Source: Comamonadaceae bacterium
GTDB lineage: Bacteria; Pseudomonadota; Gammaproteobacteria; Burkholderiales; Burkholderiaceae_C
Direction: 5' to 3'
NCBI GenBank assembly: GCA_013823485.1
Contig: PNMF01000014.1
Location: 1 to 39,123 of the forward strand
DNA: 39,123 bases
Both the position numbers and the translations under genes were made by a program. Shown here in pieces: positions 32,547 through 39,123 of this stretch. The first letter of the stretch is position 1. Every line of letters begins with the position of its first letter. The notes beneath the pieces are model-generated. The model had not been told where the DNA came from. It ran no database searches and worked only from the letters and a program-made list of their open reading frames with translations.

Positions 32547-33548
32547 TCACGGCCCGTAGACCCGCGCCTCCAGACCCAGATCCCGGACCTGCCGGGCAGC
32601 GGCGTCGGCAGCCGCCCGGTCGGGCAGCGGACCGACCCGCACACGGGTGAGCGTGCCGCGCGACGACTCCACCGGATCGCTCAGCACCGGCAGGCCGGCC
32701 TCGCGCAGACGGGCCTCGGCCCGCTGGGCATTGACGGGGTCGGCAAACATGCCGACCGCCACACCATGGGCACGGATGCGGGGGCGGATGGCCTCCGGCG
32801 CTGCAGCGTCGGCCGGCGGTACGGCCGGCTCGGTGGCACCGGGGGTTGCCGGCGGCGGATCGGCTGGTGACTGCACAGGCACAGGCAGAGGCACAGGCAC
32901 CGGAGCGGGCGCGGGCTCTGCGGCCACCGGCACCACCGGCACCGGAACCGACGCCGGCTCAACCACCGGCGTGGTCACGGACGCAGTCACCGGCAACGGC
33001 ATCGGCCGCCCCCGGCTCTGCTGCCACCACCAGCCGGCCGCCGCCGAACCCAGCACCAGGTACAGGAACACCAGCAGGCCGAACAGACCCGGTCCGCTGG
33101 CCCGCGCTGCCAGCCGCTCGCGGGCCTGCTGCACCGTGGCGGCCTCGCGGACCGCCTCGGTCATGCGGCGACGCAACTCGCCGTGCAGCAACACGTTGGC
33201 GTAAAAACCGGGCAGCAGCCACAGGCCCGCCGCCAGTGCGGCCCCGGCGGCCCACCGGCCTTCGTCGGGCCAGGCCGACCAGGGGCCGAGGTCGAACCAC
33301 AGGGCCGCCACCAGCGCGGCCATCAGCACCGCATACGAGAAGGCCGCACCCCACAGGCGGCCGTAGATCAGCCAGCCCAGCGTGAAGCAGGCGGCCATGG
33401 TGTTCCAGGCCGGCCCCGGCAACCCGGCCTCATCGAATCGGCCGAACACCCGCAGGTAGTAGGTGGCCCCCACCGGCCCGAGCGCAGCGCGGTACAGCGC
33501 CGTGGTGGCGTTGTCCTGCGGGGGCAAGGTGGCCGGGCGGGACGGCAT
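32547..33548 (-). CDS. DUF2628/SPOR-domain membrane protein
   Basis: A 333-residue inner-membrane protein. The N-terminal half is DUF2628-like, with hydrophobic segments at about residues 50-90, 100-118 and 152-172. A Pro/Val-rich linker (about 180-250, with runs such as PVPVPLPVPVQ) follows. The C-terminal SPOR domain (about 255-333; GVAVGMFADPVNAQRAEARL, then TLTRVRVGPLPDRAAAD) would bind denuded glycan strands at the division septum. SPOR proteins usually act in cell division or peptidoglycan remodelling. It is 13 bases downstream of ruvB on the same strand and may be co-transcribed with it. Confidence 0.85.
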   Translation of the reverse strand: MPSRPATLPPQDNATTALYRAALGPVGATYYLRVFGRFDEAGLPGPAWNTMAACFTLGWLIYGRLWGAAFSYAVLMAALVAALWFDLGPWSAWPDEGRWAAGAALAAGLWLLPGFYANVLLHGELRRRMTEAVREAATVQQARERLAARASGPGLFGLLVFLYLVLGSAAAGWWWQQSRGRPMPLPVTASVTTPVVEPASVPVPVVPVAAEPAPAPVPVPLPVPVQSPADPPPATPGATEPAVPPADAAAPEAIRPRIRAHGVAVGMFADPVNAQRAEARLREAGLPVLSDPVESSRGTLTRVRVGPLPDRAAADAAARQVRDLGLEARVYGP

Positions 33549-33561
33549 GGCGAGCGGTGCG

Positions 33562-34620
33562 TCAGGCGTCGGGGGTGAACAGCCCGCCCTCGGTGCGCGG
33601 CGGGCTGACCCCCAGGTGGCGGTAGGCCGCCAGCGTGGCGGTGCGGCCGCGCGGCGTGCGCTGCAGGAAACCCTGCTGGATGAGATACGGCTCGATCACA
33701 TCCTCGATCGTGTCGCGCTCCTCGCCGATGCTGGCGGCGATGTTGTCCAGCCCCACCGGCCCGCCGTCGAAACGGTGGATCACCGCCTCCAGCAGCTTGC
33801 GGTCCATCAGGTCGAAGCCCTGGGGATCGACATCGAGCATGGCCAGCGCCTTCTGCGCGATGTCGTGGGTGATGGTGCCGCTGCCCTTGACGTCGGCGTA
33901 GTCGCGCACCCGGCGCAGCAGCCGGTTGGCGATGCGGGGCGTGCCGCGCGAACGGCGCGCGATCTCGAAGCCGCCTTCGGCCTCCATCGGCGCGTTCAGC
34001 AGGCGGGCGCTGCGCTCGACGATGCGCGCCAGCTCGGCCGGGGTGTAGAACTCCAGCCGCGCCACGATGCCGAAACGGTCGCGCAACGGGTTGGTCAGCA
34101 TGCCGGCGCGGGTGGTGGCGCCCACCAGGGTGAAGGGCTGCAGGTCGAGCTTGATGCTGCGCGCCGCCGGGCCCTCGCCGATCATGATGTCGATCTGGTA
34201 GTCCTCCAGCGCGGGGTAGAGGATCTCCTCCACCACCGGGCTCAGGCGGTGGATCTCGTCGATGAACAGCACATCGTTGGGCTCCAGGTTGGTCAGCAGC
34301 GCGGCCAGGTCGCGCGGCTTCTCCAGCACCGGGCCGCTGGTCTGGCGCAGGTTGACCCCCAGCTCCTGGGCAATGATGTGCGAGAGCGTGGTCTTGCCCA
34401 GGCCCGGCGGACCGAACAGCAGCACATGGTCCAGCGCCTCGCTGCGCTTGCGCGCCGCGCCGATGAAGATCTCCAGCTGCTCGCGCACCTTCTGCTGGCC
34501 CACGTATTCGTCCAGCAGCTTGGGGCGCAGCGCGCGCTCGATGGCCTCCTCCTTCGGAGACACCGGGGTGGCCGACACCACGCGCGGTGCCGGGGTGAAG
34601 TCGTCGGTCTGGATGCTCAT
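33562..34620 (-). CDS. ruvB: Holliday junction branch migration ATPase RuvB
   Basis: The motor of the RuvAB branch-migration complex. The length is 352 residues, normal for the family. The AAA+ core has [17 protein letters not shown] (Walker A), [13 protein letters not shown] (Walker B), [18 protein letters not shown] (sensor 1) and [16 protein letters not shown] (sensor 2). The C-terminal winged helix includes [20 protein letters not shown]. It lies 3 bases downstream of ruvA, so the two are co-translated, as in most proteobacteria. No ruvC is seen nearby in this window. Confidence 0.98.
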   Translation of the reverse strand: MSIQTDDFTPAPRVVSATPVSPKEEAIERALRPKLLDEYVGQQKVREQLEIFIGAARKRSEALDHVLLFGPPGLGKTTLSHIIAQELGVNLRQTSGPVLEKPRDLAALLTNLEPNDVLFIDEIHRLSPVVEEILYPALEDYQIDIMIGEGPAARSIKLDLQPFTLVGATTRAGMLTNPLRDRFGIVARLEFYTPAELARIVERSARLLNAPMEAEGGFEIARRSRGTPRIANRLLRRVRDYADVKGSGTITHDIAQKALAMLDVDPQGFDLMDRKLLEAVIHRFDGGPVGLDNIAASIGEERDTIEDVIEPYLIQQGFLQRTPRGRTATLAAYRHLGVSPPRTEGGLFTPDA

Positions 34621-34623
34621 GGC

Positions 34624-35205
34624 TTAACGCGCCAGCGCCTTGAGCGCCAGCTTGATGCCCTCGGCCACGCCCACGCCGGCCGGCAGGGCCTTGAGCGCGG
34701 CGGCGGCGTCCTTCTCGTTGTAGCCCAGGGCCATCAGGGCCTGCTGGATGTCGGCGGCGGCGTCGCCCACCGCACTGGCGGCCGCACCGAGCGCCGGCAG
34801 GTCGGCACCCAGCTTGCCCTTGAGTTCGAGCAGCAGGCGCTCGGCCGTCTTCTTGCCGATGCCGGGCACCTTGACGATGCGGCCGGCCTCCTGGGCGGTC
34901 ACCGCCTGGGCCAGCTCGGTCACGCTCATGCCCGAGAGCACCGACAGCGCGGTGCGCGGTCCCACGCCACTGATGCGGATGAGCTGGCGGAAGGCTTCGC
35001 GTTCGGCGGCGCTGGCAAAGCCGTAGAGGATCTGGGCGTCTTCCCGGACCACAAAATGGGTCAGCAGCGACACGCTCTGGCCGATGGCGGGCAGCTGGTA
35101 GAAGGTGCTCATGGGCACGTCCACCTCGTAGCCCACGCCATGGCAATCCACCAGGATCTGGGGCGGGTTCTTCTCCAGCAGCTGGCCGGTCAACTTGCCT
35201 ATCAT
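34624..35205 (-). CDS. ruvA: Holliday junction DNA-binding protein RuvA
   Basis: Binds four-way junctions as a tetramer and loads RuvB. The length is 193 residues. Domain I is [28 protein letters not shown]. The two helix-hairpin-helix motifs are [19 protein letters not shown] and [17 protein letters not shown]. The C-terminal RuvB-binding domain is [21 protein letters not shown] good AGGAG precedes ATG 35205. It heads the ruvAB-SPOR operon and is divergent from phoH with a 32-base gap. No clear LexA box was recognised in that gap. Confidence 0.98.
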   Translation of the reverse strand: MIGKLTGQLLEKNPPQILVDCHGVGYEVDVPMSTFYQLPAIGQSVSLLTHFVVREDAQILYGFASAAEREAFRQLIRISGVGPRTALSVLSGMSVTELAQAVTAQEAGRIVKVPGIGKKTAERLLLELKGKLGADLPALGAAASAVGDAAADIQQALMALGYNEKDAAAALKALPAGVGVAEGIKLALKALAR

Positions 35206-35237
35206 CGGGGCTCCTGTTTTGCTCCGGAATTATCAGC

Positions 35238-36218
35238 TTGATTCTCAGACACACCTTCAGCCCGCCGGACAACACCCGCATGGCCCACCTGTGCGGTCCG
35301 CTGGACGCGCACATCCGCACCATCGAGGCGGCGCTGCAGGTCAAGGTGGCGCACCGCTTCGAGCAATTCCGCGTCGAAGGGCCCAAGGCCCGGGCCGAAC
35401 AGGCCATGGAGACGCTGCAGGCCCTCTACGAGATGGCGCGCAAGCCCATTCCGGCCGAACAGGTGCAGCTGATGCTCACCGGCGACACCGCCGTGGCCGA
35501 GCCGGGGGACGGCGCGCTGGCCATGCAGACCCGCCGCGGCGAGATCAAGGGCCGCACACCCAACCAGGCGCGCTACCTGGAGAACATGGCCACGCACGAC
35601 ATCACCTTCGGCATCGGTCCGGCCGGCACCGGCAAGACCTACCTGGCGGTGGCCTGCGCGGTCGACGCGCTGGAGCGCAGCGCGGTGCAGCGCATCGTGC
35701 TGACCCGCCCGGCCGTGGAAGCCGGCGAGAAGCTGGGTTTCCTGCCGGGCGACCTGGGCCAGAAGGTCGACCCCTACCTGCGCCCGCTCTACGACGCCCT
35801 CTACGACCTGATGGGCCATGACAAGGTGCAGAAGGCCTTCGAGCGGCAGCAGATCGAGATCGCGCCGCTGGCCTTCATGCGCGGGCGCACCCTCAACCAC
35901 GCCTTCGTCATCCTGGACGAAGCCCAGAACACCACGCCGGAACAGATGAAGATGTTCCTCACCCGCATCGGCTTCGGCAGCAAGGCCGTGGTCACCGGCG
36001 ATGTGAGCCAGATCGACCTGCCGCGCACCCAGCTCAGCGGGCTGATCGATGCCGAGCGCGTGCTGAAGCGGGTGCAGGGCATCGCGTTCTCGCGCCTGTC
36101 CAGCGCCGACGTGGTGCGCCACCCGCTGGTGGCCCGCATCGTCGACGCCTACGATGTCCGCACGCCCGGGGCCGACGATGCCCCGCCGGCCCGCCGCACA
36201 CGCCGCCCCGCGGCCTGA
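35238..36218 (+). CDS. ybeZ: PhoH-like ATPase (YbeZ)
   Basis: A 326-residue cytoplasmic P-loop protein of the PhoH family. It has FGIGPAGTGKTYLAVACA (Walker A), VILDEAQNTTPEQMKMFLTR (Walker B), and GDVSQIDLPRTQLSGL, with RPAVEAGEKLGFLPGD between. A KH-like RNA-binding segment lies at about residues 20-90. In many bacteria it is encoded with ybeY and is linked to ribosome and RNA quality control. TTG 35238 is taken as the start because the homologous ILRHTFSPPDNTR block begins there; ATG 35280 is the alternative. The usual ybeY neighbour is separated from it by one lipoprotein gene. Confidence 0.93.
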   Translation: MILRHTFSPPDNTRMAHLCGPLDAHIRTIEAALQVKVAHRFEQFRVEGPKARAEQAMETLQALYEMARKPIPAEQVQLMLTGDTAVAEPGDGALAMQTRRGEIKGRTPNQARYLENMATHDITFGIGPAGTGKTYLAVACAVDALERSAVQRIVLTRPAVEAGEKLGFLPGDLGQKVDPYLRPLYDALYDLMGHDKVQKAFERQQIEIAPLAFMRGRTLNHAFVILDEAQNTTPEQMKMFLTRIGFGSKAVVTGDVSQIDLPRTQLSGLIDAERVLKRVQGIAFSRLSSADVVRHPLVARIVDAYDVRTPGADDAPPARRTRRPAA

Positions 36219-36229
36219 AGGAGCCCGCC

Positions 36230-36661
36230 ATGAACGCACTGCCCTGGCGCGCCGGCCTGCTGGCTGCCGCGCTATCGCTCACAGCGCTGGCCGGCTGCGC
36301 CCAGCCACCCCGGCACGGCGGTGCAGACGCCTCCGCGCCCTTGCCCGGACTGATCGAAGGCGACCGTTTCCAGAGCCGCACGGTGCGCTACCGCTGCGCC
36401 GGTGGCGCCCGGCTGGACGTGGTCTACCTCAACCTGCAGGACGGCCGCTCGTTCGCCAGCCTGCATTTCGATGGCCGCACCGCCCTGCTGCTGAACCGCC
36501 CCGCCGCCTCGGGCGCCCGCTACATCGCGCTGGACGAACAGCACAGCCTGCGCTGGCACACGAAGGGCGATGAAGGCTCGCTGCGCTTCATGGAAGCCAG
36601 CGACACCGCCCGCGAACAGACCCTGCTGACCGACTGCCGGGCCCTGCCCGCCTACCGCTGA
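36230..36661 (+). CDS. MliC/PliC-like lysozyme-inhibitor lipoprotein
   Basis: A 143-residue lipoprotein. The signal LLAAALSLTALAGC has its lipobox Cys at residue 23. The mature domain matches the membrane-bound C-type lysozyme inhibitor fold. VRYRCAGGARLDVVYLN is the first strand pair, SFASLHFDGRTALLLNRPAASGARYIAL holds the conserved S-G-x-x-Y that enters the lysozyme active site, and LRWHTKGDEGSL follows. A C-terminal CRALPAYR could form a disulfide with the earlier Cys. GAAGGAG precedes ATG 36230. It lies between phoH and ybeY, its stop overlapping the ybeY ATG by one base. Confidence 0.8.
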   Translation: MNALPWRAGLLAAALSLTALAGCAQPPRHGGADASAPLPGLIEGDRFQSRTVRYRCAGGARLDVVYLNLQDGRSFASLHFDGRTALLLNRPAASGARYIALDEQHSLRWHTKGDEGSLRFMEASDTAREQTLLTDCRALPAYR

Positions 36662-37116
36662 TGGCCCTGCACCAACTCTCCCTGTCGCTGCAGTTCGGCG
36701 ACCTTGCCGACGCCGCCACGCACCGCGCCGCCCTGCCCCGCCACAAGGTGGTGCGCTGCATCCGCCATGCGCTGGACGCCGATGCCGAGATCACGGTGCG
36801 CATCGTCGCTGCCGAAGAAGGGCAAGCCCTGAACCGCGACTACCGCGGCAAGGACTACGCCACCAACGTGCTGACCTTCGATTACGCCACCGAGCCCCTG
36901 GTCATGGCCGACCTGGTGCTGTGTGCACCGGTGGTGGCCGCCGAGGCGAAGCAGCTGCGCAAGCCGCTGGCCGACCACTATGCCCACCTGCTGGTGCACG
37001 GCACGCTGCATGCCCAGGGCTGGGACCATGAAACCAGTGAGGCAGATGCCGAGGCCATGGAAGCGCGCGAGGTCGAGATACTGGCCGGTCTGGGCCTGAA
37101 GAACCCGTACCGCTGA
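36661..37116 (+). CDS. ybeY: Endoribonuclease YbeY
   Basis: A metal-dependent RNase needed for 16S rRNA 3' maturation and ribosome quality control. The length is 151 residues. LNRDYRGKDYATNVLTFDY is the family's central block, and HLLVHGTLHAQGWDHE carries the three-histidine zinc site (HGxLHxxGxDH), followed by SEADAEAMEAREVEIL. The ATG at 36661 shares a base with the stop of the MliC-like gene, indicating translational coupling. It belongs to the phoH-ybeY functional group. Confidence 0.97.
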   Translation: MALHQLSLSLQFGDLADAATHRAALPRHKVVRCIRHALDADAEITVRIVAAEEGQALNRDYRGKDYATNVLTFDYATEPLVMADLVLCAPVVAAEAKQLRKPLADHYAHLLVHGTLHAQGWDHETSEADAEAMEAREVEILAGLGLKNPYR

Positions 37117-37142
37117 AGCCGGCGGGCCTGCCCCGGGTGGGG

Positions 37143-37586
37143 TCAGGCCGTCATCCGCATCGGGATGGTCACCGGGCCGTCGTTGACCAGATGCACCCGC
37201 ATGTCGGCGCCGAATTCGCCGGTCTGCACCACCGGATGGGTCGCGCGGGCGGCCGCCACGAACGCGTCGTACAGCGCGCGCCCCTGGGCCGGCGGTGCCG
37301 CGCCGGTGAAGCCGGGCCGGTTGCCGCTGCGGGTGTCGGCGGCCAGGGTGAACTGGCTCACCACCAGCAGGCCGCCCTGCACGTCCTGCAGGCTGAGGTT
37401 CATCTTGCCGGCGGGGTCGCTGAAGATGCGCAGCTTCAGGATCTTGGCCAGCAGCTTCTCACCCACCGCCGGCGTGTCGTCGGGTTCGGCGCACACCAGC
37501 ACCAGCAGACCGTGGTCGATGCGGCCCACGGTCTGCCCGGCAATGTCCACCCGGGCTTCGGCCACGCGTTGCAGCAAGGCGATCAC
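37143..37586 (-). CDS. dtd: D-aminoacyl-tRNA deacylase
   Basis: Hydrolyses D-amino acids, and glycine mischarged on tRNAAla, from tRNA. The length is 147 residues, typical. [15 protein letters not shown] starts the fold, [21 protein letters not shown] holds the SQFTL motif, and [12 protein letters not shown] carries the Gly-cisPro-type motif that gives chiral selection. The ATG at 37586 overlaps the stop of the upstream cation diffusion facilitator (ATGA). With tyrS two genes upstream, this fits proofreading of D-Tyr-tRNATyr, a well-known substrate. Confidence 0.96.
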   Translation of the reverse strand: MIALLQRVAEARVDIAGQTVGRIDHGLLVLVCAEPDDTPAVGEKLLAKILKLRIFSDPAGKMNLSLQDVQGGLLVVSQFTLAADTRSGNRPGFTGAAPPAQGRALYDAFVAAARATHPVVQTGEFGADMRVHLVNDGPVTIPMRMTA

Positions 37587-38506
37587 ACCAGGTCCTTCGG
37601 GTCGTCGAAGTGCGCTTCCACGTCGGTGGGCAGCAGCTGGATGGTGGCGCGCAGCCCCGGCACCGCCTCCATCAGCAGCCGCTCAAGGCGGTTGCGCAGT
37701 TCGGCGGCGTGGCCGAGGGTGCAGTCCGCCGGCACATGCATGTGCAGGTCCACAAAGCTGCGCTGGGCCGATTTACGGGTGCTGACATGGTCAAAACGGA
37801 TCGGCGTGTCGGCCCCGTGTCCGGCAACGAAGGTCGCCAGCGTCCGGTCGATGACGGCCCGGTCGGCCGGCGAGAGCGCCTCGTCCATCAGCCCCTGGGC
37901 GGAACGCCAGATCAGGTGCACGCCCTCGCGCAGGATGTTGAGCGCCACCCCGATGGCCACCAGCGCATCCAGCCACAGCCAGCCGCTCAGGTGCACCAGC
38001 ACCAGACCGATCACCACGCCGGCCGAGGTCCAGACGTCCGACACCAGATGGCGGGCGTCGGCCTCCAGTGCGATGGAGCGGTGTTCCCGCGCGGCCCGGA
38101 ACATGACCCAGGCCAGCAGGCCGTTGAGCGCGGAACTGCCGATGGACAGCGCCAGACCCCAGCCCAGCTGCTGGATGGGTTGCGGATCGACGATGCGGTG
38201 ACCCGCTGCCCAGATGATGCCGAGTGCCGCCGCGATGATCAGCACGCCCTCGAAGCCGGACGAAAAGTACTCCGCCTTGTGGTGGCCGTAGGGATGGTCG
38301 TCGTCGGCCGGCCGGGTGGCGATGGTCACCATGACCAGTCCGAAGATGGCGCTGGCCAGGTTGACCAGCGACTCCATGGCGTCGGACAGCAGGCCGACCG
38401 AATCGGTCACATGCCAGGCCAGCGTCTTGAGCACGATGGTGACCATGGCCACCACCACCGAAGCGGCCAGCAGACGCTTCGGGGTGAGCCAGGTCAGCGC
38501 CACCAT
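37583..38506 (-). CDS. Cation diffusion facilitator family transporter
   Basis: A 307-residue inner-membrane metal/proton antiporter. Six transmembrane segments are expected in the first 200 residues. [16 protein letters not shown] and [18 protein letters not shown] carry the paired Asp/His metal ligands of TM2 and TM5, and [16 protein letters not shown] is the loop signature. The C-terminal cytoplasmic domain (about residues 205-307) has [19 protein letters not shown]. The metal (Zn, Fe, Co or Mn) is not decidable. ATG 38506 is chosen over an upstream start at 38560 that would overlap tyrS. It starts 4 bases after tyrS and overlaps dtd, forming one operon. Confidence 0.93.
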   Translation of the reverse strand: MVALTWLTPKRLLAASVVVAMVTIVLKTLAWHVTDSVGLLSDAMESLVNLASAIFGLVMVTIATRPADDDHPYGHHKAEYFSSGFEGVLIIAAALGIIWAAGHRIVDPQPIQQLGWGLALSIGSSALNGLLAWVMFRAAREHRSIALEADARHLVSDVWTSAGVVIGLVLVHLSGWLWLDALVAIGVALNILREGVHLIWRSAQGLMDEALSPADRAVIDRTLATFVAGHGADTPIRFDHVSTRKSAQRSFVDLHMHVPADCTLGHAAELRNRLERLLMEAVPGLRATIQLLPTDVEAHFDDPKDLV

Positions 38507-38510
38507 GGCT

Positions 38511-39123
38511 TCAGCCCAGGGTGACGCGCGCGAACTTGCGCTTGCCCACCTGCACCACATAGGTGCCGGCGGGCAGCTTGAGCCCCTTGTCGCTGATCAC
38601 CGTACCGTCGATGCGCACCCCGTTGCCGTCGATGAGGCGGTTGGCCTCGCTCGACGAGGGTGCCAGGCCCGCCGACTTCAGCAGCGCGGCAATGCCCAGC
38701 GGCGCGCCCGACAGGCTCACGTCCGGAATTTCGTCCGGCACGCCGCCCTTGCTGCGGTTGATGAAGTCCTGCTCGGCCGCATCGGCGGCGGCGGCGCTGT
38801 GGAAGCGGGCGGTGATCTCCTTGGCCAGCATCACCTTGGCGTCCTTCGGATTGCGACCGGCCTCGACCTCTTTCTTCAGCGCCTCGATCTCGGCCATGGA
38901 GCGGAACGACAGCAAGGTGAACCAGCGCCACATCAGCGTGTCGCTGATGGACAGCACCTTGGCGAACATGGTGTTGGGCTCTTCGGTGATGCCGATGTAG
39001 TTGCCCTTCGACTTGGACATCTTGTCCACACCGTCCAGGCCTTCGAGCAGCGGCATGGTCAGGATGCACTGCGGCTCCTGCCCGTATTCGGCCTGCAGGT
39101 GGCGGCCCATGAGCAGGTTGAAC
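38511..39123 (-). CDS. tyrS: Tyrosyl-tRNA synthetase (C-terminal part, runs off the window)
   Basis: Charges tRNATyr with tyrosine. Only about 200 C-terminal residues are in view; the frame is open to the right edge (F-N-L-L-M-G-R-H). The class I motif KMSKS is seen in [18 protein letters not shown]. The C-terminal S4 RNA-binding domain is present ([18 protein letters not shown], then [15 protein letters not shown]). The stop is at 38513-38511. It is followed 4 bases later by the cation transporter gene and then dtd. The N-terminal HIGH motif is beyond the window. Confidence 0.96.
   Translation of the reverse strand, partial: FNLLMGRHLQAEYGQEPQCILTMPLLEGLDGVDKMSKSKGNYIGITEEPNTMFAKVLSISDTLMWRWFTLLSFRSMAEIEALKKEVEAGRNPKDAKVMLAKEITARFHSAAAADAAEQDFINRSKGGVPDEIPDVSLSGAPLGIAALLKSAGLAPSSSEANRLIDGNGVRIDGTVISDKGLKLPAGTYVVQVGKRKFARVTLG

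Noticed and set aside
33368..35407. 679-codon minus-strand frame across ruvA and ruvB
   Set aside because: It is a frame-shifted shadow of ruvAB with Arg/Gly/Ala-rich sequence and no domain.

Overview
The window is a piece of a GC-rich betaproteobacterial chromosome, most likely Burkholderiales (Comamonadaceae/Sphaerotilaceae-like). The evidence is the strongly GC-biased core genes, the gene families present (DUF6279, DUF2917 and DUF4136 proteins, a tandem FolB/FolX pair, MidA, an NDUFA9-like epimerase) and the mix of housekeeping neighbours. No tRNA, rRNA or CRISPR array was seen. The organism call is inference; no database was consulted.

Region 1 (1 to about 6550) is accessory DNA, visibly less GC-rich than the rest. 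It holds the end of a TnsD-like TniQ protein cut by the window edge, a small XRE-type helix-turn-helix protein behind a compact self-overlapping operator/promoter, a second shorter TniQ-like protein, and then two genes on the opposite strand. The first of these encodes a 737-residue protein that appears to join an Mrr/PD-(D/E)XK-like nuclease domain to a PIN-like nuclease domain. The second encodes a small Mrr-type nuclease. About 680 bases of repeat-rich non-coding DNA follow, abutting the 3' end of glmS, the classical attTn7 site. I read this as one end of a Tn7-like element with a nuclease (probably defence) cargo. Its target-selector genes point toward glmS, opposite to canonical Tn7.

Region 2 (6555 to about 18200) holds glmS and glmU (hexosamine/UDP-GlcNAc synthesis) with an Lrp-type regulator, a DUF2726 membrane-anchored protein, a DUF6279 lipoprotein, an SLC13/ArsB-like permease, a metallo-beta-lactamase-fold hydrolase with its probable TetR regulator, a DUF2917 protein divergent from a LysR regulator, an EamA transporter and a small unknown protein.

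Region 3 (18203 to about 29950) holds 5-formyltetrahydrofolate cyclo-ligase divergent from a Slt-type lytic transglycosylase, an NDUFA9-like epimerase, a CsoR/FrmR-family repressor, a glutathione S-transferase, the CCA-adding enzyme, two small membrane proteins and the MidA methyltransferase. Divergent from MidA is an overlapping pterin cluster (a FolM/PTR1-type reductase, FolB-like, FolX-like). A solitary STAND/ORC-like ATPase with an AT-rich leader and the tRNA thiolase TtcA follow.

Region 4 (29950 to 39123) holds a DUF4136 lipoprotein behind a perfectly phased heptamer repeat, a histidine phosphatase overlapping a D-threonine aldolase-like gene, a SPOR protein, ruvA-ruvB, phoH with an MliC-like lipoprotein and ybeY, and finally dtd, a cation diffusion facilitator and the 3' part of tyrS as one leftward operon.

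The strongest candidate for an undescribed system is the nuclease pair at 3054-5874. Both genes carry the same short palindrome upstream, and the pair is bracketed by shared GCGGNCAGTC motifs.
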